From the NCBI GenBank assembly GCA_963713085.1, contig CAVQKQ010000022.1, forward strand, positions 1 to 64,000: a stretch of DNA of 64,000 nt. Direction: 5' to 3'. This document shows, piece by piece, positions 34,424-43,936 of the stretch (position 1 is its first letter; each line of letters begins with the position of its first letter). The position numbers and the translations under genes are program-made. The DNA comes from PFJX01 sp963713085 (GTDB lineage Bacteria > Pseudomonadota > Gammaproteobacteria > Burkholderiales > Thiobacillaceae). The notes under the pieces were generated by a model. The model had not been told where the DNA came from. It did no database searches and was given only the letters and a program-made list of their open reading frames with translations.

Positions 34424-35836
34424 CTAAATCCCCAGTTCGTAACTGGCACCCCGCTCCGGCACCTCCACCCGCCATCCCAGCCCTTCCCGCAGAATCTGGC
34501 CGAATCCCAGGGCGGTATCCGCTTCGCCATGGACCACGAAGGTCCGAGCCGGCGGTCGCTTGAAATAGGACAGCCATTTCACCAGGGCGTCCCGGTCGGC
34601 ATGGGCGGACAGGCCGCCCAGGGTATAGAGGTCGGCCCGTACCGGCACGGTCTCCCGGAACAGACGCACGGTTTTGGCGCCGTCCACCAGGCGCCGACCC
34701 AAGGTGCCCTCGGCCTGGAAGCCGGAGATGATCACCGTGCATTCCTGCCGGGGCAGGTTGAACTTCAGGTGATGCTTGATGCGTCCGGCATCGCACATGC
34801 CGGACGCTGAAATGATGATGGCGCCCTGGCGAATCTTGTTCAGGGTCATGGACTCTTCCACATCCTCCGTCATGCGCAGATAGGGCGCATCCGGACCGCT
34901 GCGGAACCAGGCGATCAGGTCCCGGGACTCCTCGTCCAGTTCGGACAGATGTTTCAGCGTGATCTCGGTGGCGGCGGTGGCCATGGGTGAATCGACGAAG
35001 ATGGAAAGGTTTTTCGGCAACCGCTTTTTCCGCACCAGATCCATGAGCAGGAACAGCAGATCCTGGGTACGGCCCACGGCGAAGGCCGGAATGACGACGT
35101 TGCCCTTCTTGCGCTGCAGGGTGTCGTTCACCGCATGGGCCAATTCCTCCACGGTTTCGTCCATGCCTTTGTGAAGCCTATCGCCGTAAGTGGACTCCAC
35201 CAGCAGGACATCCGCCGCCGTTATGGGAGTAGGGTCGTTGACGATGGGCCGGCCCGGCATGCCCAGGTCGCCGGAAAACACCAGCTTGGTCTCCCTGCCC
35301 CCCTCCTCCACCCAGACCTCCAGAATGGCCGAACCCAGGATATGGCCGGCATCGCGGAAACTCACCCGGACCCGGGGATGGGGCCGGATTTCATGGTCAT
35401 AGCCTGCGCCGCGCAGGCGTTTCAGCGACTCCTTGGCCTGGGTGACAGTGTAGAGGGGAGCCAGGTCGTTCCTGTGGGCGTGACGGGTCTTGCGATTGGC
35501 ATAGTTGGCCCACTCCGCCTCCTTCTCCTGGATGAAGGCGGAATCCGGCAGCAGCACGCCCAGCAGGTCCCGGCTGGCGCTGGTGCAATAGACCGGGCCG
35601 CGAAAACCCAGGCTGACCAGGCGCGGCAACAGGCCGCTGTGGTCGATGTGGGCATGGGTCAACAGGACGAAATCCAGTTCTTCCGGCTCGAATCCGGGGA
35701 AACGGCGGTTCGCCTGATCCGCCCTGCGTCCGCCCTGGAACATGCCGCAGTCGACGATGAAGCGCAGGGACCCCGATTCCAGCAGGTAGCAGGATCCGGT
35801 GACTTCCCGTGAGGCGCCAAGAAATGTGAGCTTCAT
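34424..35836 (-). CDS. MBL-fold beta-CASP RNA-processing-type hydrolase
   Basis: 470 aa. The metallo-beta-lactamase zinc motif L-T-H-A-H-I-D-H-S-G and a later D-A-G-H-I-L-G-S-A are intact, followed by a beta-CASP domain (FVDSPMATAATEITLKHLSE; I-I-S-A-S-G-M-C-D-A-G-R) and a C-terminal H-A-D and V-V-H-G-E motif set. This is the bacterial CPSF-73/Ysh1-like group, inferred to be RNA endonucleases or exonucleases; the exact role in bacteria is not well defined. Its end faces the GMC gene. It is separated from the histidine kinase by 37 bp on the same strand. Confidence 0.9.
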   Translation of the reverse strand: MKLTFLGASREVTGSCYLLESGSLRFIVDCGMFQGGRRADQANRRFPGFEPEELDFVLLTHAHIDHSGLLPRLVSLGFRGPVYCTSASRDLLGVLLPDSAFIQEKEAEWANYANRKTRHAHRNDLAPLYTVTQAKESLKRLRGAGYDHEIRPHPRVRVSFRDAGHILGSAILEVWVEEGGRETKLVFSGDLGMPGRPIVNDPTPITAADVLLVESTYGDRLHKGMDETVEELAHAVNDTLQRKKGNVVIPAFAVGRTQDLLFLLMDLVRKKRLPKNLSIFVDSPMATAATEITLKHLSELDEESRDLIAWFRSGPDAPYLRMTEDVEESMTLNKIRQGAIIISASGMCDAGRIKHHLKFNLPRQECTVIISGFQAEGTLGRRLVDGAKTVRLFRETVPVRADLYTLGGLSAHADRDALVKWLSYFKRPPARTFVVHGEADTALGFGQILREGLGWRVEVPERGASYELGI

Positions 35837-35873
35837 TTATTCAAAATAGCCTGAACAGCGACGGTGAGGCCTA

Positions 35874-38873
35874 TCAGTCCCGAGCGAATTCCGGGTGCTC
35901 AGCAATAACCAACTTCAGGGTGTCCAGTGCCTGCTCGAACTCGAAGCCCTCGAGTTCCGTTTCCAACTGCAGGAAATACTTGCCCAAGGCCTTGCGCAAC
36001 AGGGGTTTCGACTTCTGGAACAAGGTCCTCGAGGACATGTCGTCCAGGGCCAGGAGCACCCGCAACTGGGCGAGCACCTCGGCCACCCTCTCCGTTTCCC
36101 GGCTTACCTCCGGAGGCTCAACGGAGTCACCCTGCCCCGTTGCCGGGGAATCATCCATATTGTCGGGCTGGTTCGCAGTCTCGCCTTGCTTGGCCAGACG
36201 CACCACGAACCAGAAGATGCTGCCGTAGCCGGCCAGGCTTTCAACCCCGATATCTCCGCCCATCAGGTGCACCAGACGCTTGTTGATGGCCAGTCCCAGG
36301 CCAACGCCGCCACGTCCGCGCGTCGCGGGAAGGTTCACCTGTCCGAATGCCTTGAACAGTTTGCCCTGATCTTCCGACGCGATACCGATACCGCTGTCCT
36401 GGACTTCGAAACGCACCATGACCGCATCGGCGGTCTCCTGAAGTTTCCTGGCACGCAGTGTGATGGCACCGTGCTCGGTGAACTTGGTGGCGTTGTCGAC
36501 GAAGTTGACCAGGACCTGGCTCAACCTGACCTGATCGCCGTACAACAACTCCGGCAGGGCGGGATCGGCCTCGACAACGAGCTGCAAACCCTTGGCCTTG
36601 GCTCGGGCACGCATGCTGGCGGCTGCCGTTTGAAGCAGGTGATCCGGGCGGAAACCCACCGTCGCGATCCTGAGACTCCCGAATTCAACGTTGGAAAGCT
36701 CCAACATGTTTTGAAGGCTCGCCAACAGGCGCTGCGCCAAATCATGGACCTTGCGCAACCTGGCCAACTGGTGGGGCTCCTTTACCGCCCGCCGCAGCAG
36801 ATGGTTCAAGCTGATGATGGCAATCAATGGGGTGCGGAACTCCTGGCTCATATTGGCCAGGAAGATGCTCTTGGCCTGGTTAGCGGCCTCCGCTTCCTCG
36901 GCCCGCAAGGCCAGGGTCGCATTGAGAGCATCGATGCGCCGCTGCCGTTCCCTGCGTTCCGTGTTGTCGAACAGGGTCATGCGCGAAGCGGTGAAATTGC
37001 CCGCGGCATCCCGCAATGCGGTGGCGTTCAGGGTCACCGGGATGACGGAGCCATCCTTGCGCGCCATGTCCAACTCGACGTCGTGCAAGAGGCCGATTTC
37101 CATGAGCTTCGGCATCAGCTTGCGGAACACCTCCCGACTATGTTCAGCAAGCAAACCCTGAAAACTTTTCCAGCCGACGAGTTCCTCCCGGCCATAGCCG
37201 AGCCAGAGCAGTTCAGTGTCGTTGACGCGAGTGTAGATGCCCTCCTTGTCCAGGGCGTGATAGGCGCAGGGAGCCTGGTTGTAGAGCTCGTCCACCAGCT
37301 TGGCTTGTTCGCGGAGTTCCTGCTTGGCCGCCTCGAGTTGCCGGGTGCGCTCGCCGAGCTGATCCTCCAGTCGGCGCTGGTTTTCGTCCAGATCGATGGC
37401 CTTGCGCTTGAGTCGGGTGATCTCGCTAAGCGTGACCACGACCTGGTAGGGGAGTGGCTCACCGGGGTGAAACCGCGGCACGGCATTAACAAGCAGCCAT
37501 CGGTAATCCTCAAGCTTAGGATCGAGCACGCCCACAACCTCGCCCCTGACCGGTTCTCCGGTATGCAACGCGGTCACCGATGGATCCTCAATCTCCGTCA
37601 GGGGGGTGCCATCTTCCCGAATGAACGGACGATCCGGTGTCAGGAATGTCCGGTTCAGCAATTCTTCCCGGCTCACGCCCAGCATTTCCAGGGCGGCGGG
37701 ATTAGCATCGGTCAACGTACCATCCGCGCCGGCATATAGAACCCCCAGCAGCGGGGCCTCGAACAGGGCTTGGATCGCCTCCTCCCTGGCCGCGAGTTCA
37801 CGCTTCACCCGGGACGAATCCATCAACGCGGTTGCAATGCGCTTGTTGCTGCTGGCACGTACCGCCAGCAGCAGGGCCAACATGACCGTGATGCTGGAAC
37901 CGGCCAGGGCGACGAGATAGGCATTTTCTTCGTCCAGCCGCGCCTCGAAGGCGGTATTGGAGGTCACCAGCAACGACCAGCGCCGGCCGGCAATATCGAT
38001 CTGGCGCACGGCGCGGAAGGCTTTGTCGGTTTTTTCGGCCGCGGGACCGCTTCGGGAATCGAACATCCGGGCATCGGGGGCAAGCGTATCGCCGTCGAAG
38101 ATGCCGATATCGAATTCCGAATTGAGATTCCCCAGGGAGGTCGCCGCCAGCATGCCGCGGATCATGTCGGCCGCGCCCACCCGGGCGTAAACCCACCCCA
38201 GCAGCGCGGCGCGTCGTTCCTCGATGGCAGCGACGGGCGCACCGGGACGGTATATCGGCAAATAGATGAAAAATTCCGGTCGGCCGCCGGCACCCTGGGT
38301 CGTCTGAACCTTGCCGGATTGGGCCGCGTCACCCAGATCCCGCGCCCGGGCCATGGCCTCATGGCGTGTCGGCTCGGCAAACATGTCGTAGCCGATAGAA
38401 GTCTGGTCGCCCTGGTCCAGGGGTTCCTGATAGACGATGGCGCTGTAGAGATCGCGGACGTAGTCGGGATGGACCCGGTAGTCGGGAAATCCCCCACTGC
38501 GCATGGCCGCGACATGAGCGCCCAGATCGCCGGGCTGGAGCAGCATGGAAAAGCCGATCCCGAGAATGCCGGGATAACGTTTTTCCAGTGACAGCGAATC
38601 CACATAGGCATGGAAAGCCTTGCGTGTGACCTGACCCGTGGCGTTGTACAGGCCCGCCACGCCGCGCAATACCTGAATGTTGCCGTTCAGGTGGTATTGA
38701 ATCGCATCCTCGAGCTTGCGGACCTGGCCTTGAAATTCATATTCCAACCCCTTCACCGCGTTGTTACGGGCGTCCAGCCAGAGAAAATAGGTCAGGGCCA
38801 GCCCAAGCGACAAGACCAGGACGGGCGCCATACCGAACAACGATCTTCTAGCCAATTTCAGTGAACTCCCCAT
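35874..38873 (-). CDS. CHASE-PAS-PAS sensor histidine kinase lacking the phosphoacceptor His
   Basis: 999 aa. TM helix about residues 13-32, CHASE-type periplasmic sensor (about 75-290), second TM (about 318-342), PAS domain (about 370-480), coiled coil, second PAS (about 535-650), HisKA-like dimerisation helix, then HATPase with N box (N-F-V-D-N-A-T-K-F), G1 (D-S-G-I-G-I) and G2 (G-V-G-L-G-L-A-I). The H box reads F-L-A-N-M-S-Q-E-F-R-T-P-L: residue 677 is Gln (codon CAG, minus strand 36845-36843) where kinases have His. The C-terminal 80 residues resemble the tail of hybrid kinases, with no receiver domain. It may be a pseudokinase or regulate another kinase. No response regulator is adjacent. 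Confidence 0.88.
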   Translation of the reverse strand: MGSSLKLARRSLFGMAPVLVLSLGLALTYFLWLDARNNAVKGLEYEFQGQVRKLEDAIQYHLNGNIQVLRGVAGLYNATGQVTRKAFHAYVDSLSLEKRYPGILGIGFSMLLQPGDLGAHVAAMRSGGFPDYRVHPDYVRDLYSAIVYQEPLDQGDQTSIGYDMFAEPTRHEAMARARDLGDAAQSGKVQTTQGAGGRPEFFIYLPIYRPGAPVAAIEERRAALLGWVYARVGAADMIRGMLAATSLGNLNSEFDIGIFDGDTLAPDARMFDSRSGPAAEKTDKAFRAVRQIDIAGRRWSLLVTSNTAFEARLDEENAYLVALAGSSITVMLALLLAVRASSNKRIATALMDSSRVKRELAAREEAIQALFEAPLLGVLYAGADGTLTDANPAALEMLGVSREELLNRTFLTPDRPFIREDGTPLTEIEDPSVTALHTGEPVRGEVVGVLDPKLEDYRWLLVNAVPRFHPGEPLPYQVVVTLSEITRLKRKAIDLDENQRRLEDQLGERTRQLEAAKQELREQAKLVDELYNQAPCAYHALDKEGIYTRVNDTELLWLGYGREELVGWKSFQGLLAEHSREVFRKLMPKLMEIGLLHDVELDMARKDGSVIPVTLNATALRDAAGNFTASRMTLFDNTERRERQRRIDALNATLALRAEEAEAANQAKSIFLANMSQEFRTPLIAIISLNHLLRRAVKEPHQLARLRKVHDLAQRLLASLQNMLELSNVEFGSLRIATVGFRPDHLLQTAAASMRARAKAKGLQLVVEADPALPELLYGDQVRLSQVLVNFVDNATKFTEHGAITLRARKLQETADAVMVRFEVQDSGIGIASEDQGKLFKAFGQVNLPATRGRGGVGLGLAINKRLVHLMGGDIGVESLAGYGSIFWFVVRLAKQGETANQPDNMDDSPATGQGDSVEPPEVSRETERVAEVLAQLRVLLALDDMSSRTLFQKSKPLLRKALGKYFLQLETELEGFEFEQALDTLKLVIAEHPEFARD

Positions 38874-38990
38874 TTATTAATGCGTGGAAGGCGACACATC
38901 GGATCGCACCATGGTCCATTTTATTACCGATCCGGGGTCGTACCGGCCATTGGCAACCCATCAATGATCAGGCTCGGGCCTACAGAATGA

Positions 38991-39017
38991 AAAAGCCCCC
39001 GCACGGGCGGGGGCTTT
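38991..39017 (-). terminator. Terminator after phaC
   Basis: A perfect 8-bp GC stem (38995-39002 with 39007-39014) and four-base loop; on the minus strand it is followed by TTTT at 38994-38991. It lies 29 bp beyond the phaC stop. The other side also has AAA/TTT flanks, so it can act in both directions. Confidence 0.85.
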
Positions 39018-39045
39018 CGAGAGTGGCGGCTGCAACTGCGTCCGT

Positions 39046-40110
39046 TCAGCTCCGCTCGTCCAGCCACTTGCCGATGGCCGGCGGCACGGTCTTCTGGGCC
39101 TTGCCGCTGACGTAGATGCCGATATGGCCGCCCGGGAAGGACAGCTCGGTGTAGTCCTTGGTGCCCAGCTTGCCGCGCATGGCTCGGGAGGCGTCGGGCG
39201 GCACCAGGTGGTCCTGCTCCGCATAAACGTTCAGAACCGGCATGGTGATGTGTTTCAGGCTCACCGGCTCGCCGATCTCCAGGCCGCCCTTGAGCAGCTT
39301 GTTCTGCTGGTAGAAGTCCTTGATGAACTGGCGGAAGGCCTCGCCGGCCTGGTCCGGGCTGTCGAAGATCCACTTCTCCATGCGCAGGAAATTCTTCAGG
39401 GCCTCCGGATCGTCCAGGGTGTCCAGCAGGCCCAGGTATTTCTGGCCCATGAGCTGATAGGGCTTCAGGTTGAGGAAGGTCCAGTTGAGCATTTCCCCGG
39501 GGACGTTGCCCAGGGTATCCACCACCAGATCCGCATCCACCTGCTGCACCCAATGGGAGAGCATGTTGTCCGGGGTCTGGAAGTCGACGGGCGTGACCAT
39601 GGTGACCAGATTCTTCACCTTTTCCGGGTGCAGGGCGGAATAGCAAAGTGAGAAGGTGCCACCCTGGCAGATGCCCAGGATGTTGATCTTGTCCACCCGG
39701 TGCCTTTCGCGCAGGACATCGACGCAACGGTCCATATAGCCGTTGATGTAGTCATCCAGAGTGAGGTAGCGGTCGGCCCGGTCCGGATAGCCCCAATCCA
39801 CCAGGTAGACGTCCTGGCCTGCATCCATCAGGGCCTTCACGGTGGAACGGTTTTCCTGGATGTCGGTCATGTAGGGCCGGTTCACCAAGGCGTAGACGAT
39901 GAGCAGGGGAACCTTGTTCTGCACCTTGTCGGCAGGCGGATTGAAGCGGAACAGGGTGAGCTTGTCTTCCTTGTAGACCACGGTCTTGGGGGTGACTCCG
40001 GTGGAAATCTCGCCGACTTCCATCAGATTTTTCATGCCGTGTGAAAGCTTCTGGCCATAGGCCGTGAGTTCCTGCATGACGGCATCGGGGCGCATGTCGA
40101 AGGGCATCAT
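39046..40110 (-). CDS. phaC: Class III polyhydroxyalkanoate synthase, catalytic subunit PhaC
   Basis: 354 aa, the length of class III (PhaE-dependent) synthases rather than the roughly 560-590 aa of class I. The lipase-like box is G-I-C-Q-G-G with the catalytic Cys; the Asp in N-V-Y-A-E-Q-D-H-L-V-P-P and His in F-P-G-G-H-I-G-I complete the triad. It polymerises 3-hydroxyacyl-CoA (mainly 3-hydroxybutyryl-CoA) on the granule surface. It follows phaE by 15 bp in one operon. Confidence 0.97.
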   Translation of the reverse strand: MMPFDMRPDAVMQELTAYGQKLSHGMKNLMEVGEISTGVTPKTVVYKEDKLTLFRFNPPADKVQNKVPLLIVYALVNRPYMTDIQENRSTVKALMDAGQDVYLVDWGYPDRADRYLTLDDYINGYMDRCVDVLRERHRVDKINILGICQGGTFSLCYSALHPEKVKNLVTMVTPVDFQTPDNMLSHWVQQVDADLVVDTLGNVPGEMLNWTFLNLKPYQLMGQKYLGLLDTLDDPEALKNFLRMEKWIFDSPDQAGEAFRQFIKDFYQQNKLLKGGLEIGEPVSLKHITMPVLNVYAEQDHLVPPDASRAMRGKLGTKDYTELSFPGGHIGIYVSGKAQKTVPPAIGKWLDERS

Positions 40111-40125
40111 CGTTCGTCTCCTGCT

Positions 40126-41253
40126 TTATTTGGTCTTGCCGGCGGGGGGGCGCTTGGACGGGGTGGCGGCGCGCTTCACGGTTGCTGCCGCCTTGGCGGC
40201 TGGCCTGGCCCGGGGCCTGGGCGCTGCTTCCGATACGCTCGTCGGCTTGAGCATGGTTTGCCGCATGGCCTCAAGTTGGGCGTGGATCGACGCGATTTCT
40301 TTTTTTAGGCGCAGGTTTTCCCGGCGCAGCTCCTGTTGGCGGCATTGCAGCGTGCTGATTTCCGCATGGGTCGGCATGTGCATGGCCTCCAGGGTCTGGT
40401 CCACCATGCGGGCCATCTGCTGCTTCAGGGACAGGAGAGTGTTGACCAGGCGGCCATAGAGGGTCTGATATTCCGGAGTCATGACGAATTCGGCATAGGC
40501 CGCCTCGCTCATTTCCACCCACTGATCGTAGAGTTCGCGAAGGCTGGTAATGGGCTTGCCTGACTTGACCCGATCCTGCAGGGACATCTGGAAGTCACGG
40601 GTGGTGTCCATCGCGAGTTTGCCGAAGGAGGCCTGGTAAGCCTGGGTGGCCGTCAGGTAATCCATTTGCCGCTGGGCAAGGATCTGGAACTGCTCCTGGG
40701 CCTCCCGGGTATAACCCACCGCGGGTATGGAGAGGAAGCGGTTGACCTGGTCCTTTAACGGCTGCGCCCCTTCGGGATGAAAGGCCTGGGTGAAATCGCC
40801 GGGCATGGGCATGACGTTGGCCGCCAGGCGGTTCCAGGTGTCCATGGGCAGGTCCCAGAAAGTACTCATGCCCTTCAGTTGCTGGTTTCCGAACATGGCA
40901 TCAGGCCGAAACGCCGAGCCGGCTTGAGACCACTCCGACCACATCCGCTGCATGCCATCGAGCCAACCGTTGATGGCTTCCATGCCGTCCTGGTTGTTCT
41001 GGCCGCCGGCCATGAAGCGTTCCGCCATGGTGTAGTAGCCTTTGCTGACGTCCATCAGCTTGTCGAAAACCTCGCGCCCTGTCGTCGGGGCCATGGGTGA
41101 TACCGCGCGCCACCATTGGTCGAGTCCATCCGCCAGGGGGTTCTTCGGGGCCTCGGGCACTTTCATCCCGCGCTGGGCCATATCCGCCCATGTCGTCCAA
41201 TAGGACTGTTGCGCATTCATCCAGTCTTCCATCCAGTTTTTCGAACTACCCAT
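40126..41253 (-). CDS. phaE: Class III PHA synthase subunit PhaE
   Basis: 375 aa from ATG 41253 with an AAGGAGG ribosome site seven bases before. The N-terminus M-G-S-S-K-N-W-M-E-D-W-M-N-A-Q-Q-S-Y-W and the central YTREAQEQFQILAQRQMDYL region match PhaE. The C-terminal third is a coiled coil (TLQCRQQELRRENLRLKKE) followed by an Ala/Lys/Pro-rich basic tail that could touch DNA or the granule. PhaE activates PhaC. The gene is divergent from phaA, sharing a regulatory region with TGCA-rich inverted repeats. Confidence 0.95.
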   Translation of the reverse strand: MGSSKNWMEDWMNAQQSYWTTWADMAQRGMKVPEAPKNPLADGLDQWWRAVSPMAPTTGREVFDKLMDVSKGYYTMAERFMAGGQNNQDGMEAINGWLDGMQRMWSEWSQAGSAFRPDAMFGNQQLKGMSTFWDLPMDTWNRLAANVMPMPGDFTQAFHPEGAQPLKDQVNRFLSIPAVGYTREAQEQFQILAQRQMDYLTATQAYQASFGKLAMDTTRDFQMSLQDRVKSGKPITSLRELYDQWVEMSEAAYAEFVMTPEYQTLYGRLVNTLLSLKQQMARMVDQTLEAMHMPTHAEISTLQCRQQELRRENLRLKKEIASIHAQLEAMRQTMLKPTSVSEAAPRPRARPAAKAAATVKRAATPSKRPPAGKTK

Positions 41254-41291
41254 AGCACCCTCCTTAGGTGGCAAATGCCTATTTGCGATGT

Positions 41292-41330
41292 TTGTGCATT
41301 GCATCATAATATGTCAAGTGCACTGCACAA
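41292..41330. promoter_or_regulatory. Candidate PhaR operator between phaE and phaA
   Basis: Two arms, TTGTGCATTGCAT (41292-41304) and, inverted, TTGTGCAGTGCACT (minus strand 41330-41317), enclose a 12-bp AT-rich centre with CATAAT. Twelve bases of the second arm recur exactly before phaP. PhaR proteins are known to bind TGC-rich sites upstream of PHA genes, so this is a likely autoregulated operator; a TTGACA on the minus strand (41317-41312) may be a -35 box for phaE. Confidence 0.7.
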
Positions 41331-41387
41331 AAAACGCTAGAATTCATCGCGGGGGAGGAAACATTCCCTTCTCAAGGAGACTTCGAT

Positions 41388-42572
41388 ATGTTCAACGATG
41401 TGGTCATCGTAGCTGCGGGGCGCACCGCTGTCGGCACGTTCAATGGATCGCTCTCGGGCATTCCCGCCAGCGACCTGGGCGCTCGAGTCATCCAGGCGTT
41501 GTTATCTCGCGCCAATTTGCAACCTGGACAGATTGACGAGGTTATCCTCGGTCAGGTCCTTCAAGCCGGCGTGGGCCAGAACCCGGCGCGCCAGGCCGCC
41601 TTGGCGGCGGGTCTTCCCGATCTCGTGTCCGCACTCACCATCAACAAGGTCTGCGGCAGCGGACTCAAGGCGGTGCATCTTGCCGCCCAGGCCGTCCAAT
41701 GCGGAGATTCCAGCATTGTCGTGGCCGGCGGACAGGAGAACATGAGTCGCTCGCCCCACATCCTGCCCCATTCCCGTGACGGCAAGCGGATGGGCAATTG
41801 GGAACTGGTGGATACCATGATCCAGGATGGCCTGTGGTGTGCATTCAACGATTGCCATATGGGCATCACGGCGGAGAACATCGCCACCAAGTACGAGTTC
41901 TCCCGTGCCGAGCAGGATCTTTTCGCAGCCACCTCCCAGCAGCGTACCGAGGCCGCGCAAAAGGCCGGGCATTTCGATTCGGAGATCATCCCCATCGAGA
42001 TTCCCCAGCGCAAGGGCGATCCCATCATTTTCAATATGGACGAGTTTCCCAGGGCCGGCACGACCCCGGAGACTCTGGCCAAGCTGAGACCCGCTTTCAA
42101 AAAGGACGGCACCGTGACCGCCGGCAACGCCTCCGGGATCAACGACGGCGCCGCGGGCGTGGTGGTGATGTCCGGCGTCCGGGCCAGTGAACTGGGTATG
42201 AAACCCATGGCGCGCATCGTCAGCTTCGGCAGCGCCGGGGTGGACCCGGCCATCATGGGCACGGGACCCATCCCCGCCGTGCGCAAGTGTCTGGATCGTG
42301 CCGGCTGGTCCGCGAGGGACCTGGACATGATCGAGGCCAACGAGGCCTTCGCCGCCCAGGCCATGTCTGTCAACAAGGAACTCGGCTTCGACCCGGTGAA
42401 CGTGAACGTCAGCGGCGGTGCCATCTCCATCGGCCATCCCATCGGCGCATCCGGCGCTCGCATCCTGGTGACACTGCTGTTCGGCATGCAGCGTACCGGT
42501 GCCAATAAAGGTCTCGCCACCCTGTGTATCGGTGGCGGTCAGGGCGTAGCCCTTGCTGTGGAAAGGATTTGA
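41388..42572 (+). CDS. phaA: Acetyl-CoA acetyltransferase (beta-ketothiolase)
   Basis: 394 aa with AAGGAG before the ATG. Thiolase motifs are complete: acyl-accepting Cys in N-K-V-C-G-S-G-L-K-A, N-E-A-F-A-A-Q-A, G-G-A-I-S-I-G-H-P-I-G-A-S-G-A-R, and a C-terminal C-I-G-G-G-Q-G with the second catalytic Cys. It condenses two acetyl-CoA to acetoacetyl-CoA, the first step of polyhydroxybutyrate synthesis. The next gene, one base after its stop, is phaB. Confidence 0.96.
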   Translation: MFNDVVIVAAGRTAVGTFNGSLSGIPASDLGARVIQALLSRANLQPGQIDEVILGQVLQAGVGQNPARQAALAAGLPDLVSALTINKVCGSGLKAVHLAAQAVQCGDSSIVVAGGQENMSRSPHILPHSRDGKRMGNWELVDTMIQDGLWCAFNDCHMGITAENIATKYEFSRAEQDLFAATSQQRTEAAQKAGHFDSEIIPIEIPQRKGDPIIFNMDEFPRAGTTPETLAKLRPAFKKDGTVTAGNASGINDGAAGVVVMSGVRASELGMKPMARIVSFGSAGVDPAIMGTGPIPAVRKCLDRAGWSARDLDMIEANEAFAAQAMSVNKELGFDPVNVNVSGGAISIGHPIGASGARILVTLLFGMQRTGANKGLATLCIGGGQGVALAVERI

Positions 42573-42573
42573 T

Positions 42574-43320
42574 ATGAGCGGATTGAACGGAAAAATAGCC
42601 CTCGTCACAGGCGGCACCGGCGGTATCGGCAGCGCCATCTGCATCAAATTGGCCCAGGCCGGCTGCAAGGTGGTGGCCGCGTACGTGCATGAGGAACAGG
42701 CCCTGGCATGGCAGAAGAAGATGGCGGCCGACGGGTTCGACATGGCCATCATAAAGTGCGACGTCTCCAGCTTCGATGACTGCAAAGCCATGGGGGAAAG
42801 GCTGAACGCCGATTTCAGTGGCGTCGACATCGTCGTTAACAATGCCGGCATCACCAAGGACGGAACCTTCCGCAAGATGGCGCCGGACCAGTGGAATGCA
42901 GTGCTGAACGTGAACCTGCTTTCCGTGTTCAACGTAACCCGTCAATTCATCGACGGCATGCTGAGCAAGAATTGGGGCCGCGTCATCAACATCTCATCCA
43001 TAAACGGCCAGAAGGGCCAATTCGGTCAAACCAACTACGCCGCCGCCAAGGCTGGCATGCATGGTTTCACCATGTCCCTGGCCCAGGAAACCGCCAAGAA
43101 GGGCATCACCGTGAATTCCATCTCTCCCGGATACATCGGCACCGAGATGGTCATGGCCATCCCCGAGGATGTGCGCAATCAGATCGTCGCCCAGATTCCG
43201 GTCGGCCGTCTCGGCAAGCCCCAGGAGATCGCCGCCCTGGTAGCCTTCCTGGCCTCGGAGGATGCCGCCTTCATTACCGGCGCCAACATTGCCGCAAACG
43301 GTGGACAGCACATGATGTAA
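42574..43320 (+). CDS. phaB: Acetoacetyl-CoA reductase
   Basis: 248 aa from ATG 42574. A short-chain dehydrogenase: cofactor motif T-G-G-T-G-G-I-G-S-A, N-N-A-G-I-T, catalytic Ser in I-N-I-S-S-I-N-G, and Y-A-A-A-K. The Q-K-G-Q-F-G-Q-T-N-Y stretch and the C-terminal G-A-N-I-A-A-N-G-G-Q-H are specific to PhaB, which reduces acetoacetyl-CoA to (R)-3-hydroxybutyryl-CoA with NADPH. It directly follows phaA. Confidence 0.96.
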   Translation: MSGLNGKIALVTGGTGGIGSAICIKLAQAGCKVVAAYVHEEQALAWQKKMAADGFDMAIIKCDVSSFDDCKAMGERLNADFSGVDIVVNNAGITKDGTFRKMAPDQWNAVLNVNLLSVFNVTRQFIDGMLSKNWGRVINISSINGQKGQFGQTNYAAAKAGMHGFTMSLAQETAKKGITVNSISPGYIGTEMVMAIPEDVRNQIVAQIPVGRLGKPQEIAALVAFLASEDAAFITGANIAANGGQHMM

Positions 43321-43380
43321 AGTCGTCTTAGACACACCAGAGGTAGGGGAATCCCTCCGCCTCGCTCAGTGAGGCAACCC

Positions 43381-43857
43381 ATGACCGAAGAACGACTGAT
43401 CAAGAAATATCCTAACCGCCGTCTCTATGACACGGAGGAAAGCCGCTATGTCACCCTGGCGGAGGTCAAGGATCTGGTCATGCGCGCAATCCCGTTCCGG
43501 GTGATCGACTCCCAATCGGAAGAAGACATCACCCGCGCCGTCCTGCTCCAGATCATCATGGAGCAGGAGTCGAGCGGTAACCCGCTGTTCACCGCCCCCA
43601 TGCTGGAACGTTTCATTCGCTTCTACGGCGATTCCGCACAAGCGGCATTCACAGGCTTTCTCGACCAGAGCCTTGATCTTTTCCTCAAGCAGCAACGCAT
43701 GTTCACCGAACAGATGCAAGGCGTCTGGAACGGCAACCCGATCGATTTCTGGATGAAACTGGGCCAGCAGAACATGGGATTCTGGAAAGACATGGAAGAG
43801 ATGTACAAGCACACTGGCGTTAAACCGGACAAGCCCAAGGGTGACGCGAAGTCCTGA
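43381..43857 (+). CDS. phaR: PHA synthesis repressor PhaR
   Basis: 158 aa. The N-terminal DNA-binding domain begins T-E-E-R-L-I-K-K-Y-P-N-R-R-L-Y-D-T with S-R-Y-V-T-L-A-E-V-K-D-L-V following, the conserved PHB_acc_N/PhaR pattern; the central domain (I-T-R-A-V-L-L-Q-I-I-M-E-Q-E) is also present. PhaR binds both PHA granules and DNA and represses phasin genes until polymer forms. It lies 60 bp after phaB and 146 bp before phaP, whose promoter overlaps a matching operator. Confidence 0.95.
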   Translation: MTEERLIKKYPNRRLYDTEESRYVTLAEVKDLVMRAIPFRVIDSQSEEDITRAVLLQIIMEQESSGNPLFTAPMLERFIRFYGDSAQAAFTGFLDQSLDLFLKQQRMFTEQMQGVWNGNPIDFWMKLGQQNMGFWKDMEEMYKHTGVKPDKPKGDAKS

Positions 43858-43907
43858 CGGACTGTTGTCCGCTACTCAGCATTTCTGAAAATATTTTCGA
43901 TTTCCGC

Positions 43908-43936
43908 TTGACAGAGAAATACGAGCTGGATATTGT
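43908..43936 (+). promoter_or_regulatory. Sigma-70 promoter of the phasin gene
   Basis: TTGACA (43908-43913), a 17-bp spacer and TATTGT (43931-43936) form a near-consensus promoter 68 bp before phaP. The -10 element overlaps the first base pairs of the TGCA-rich operator, a geometry that fits repression. Confidence 0.75.
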
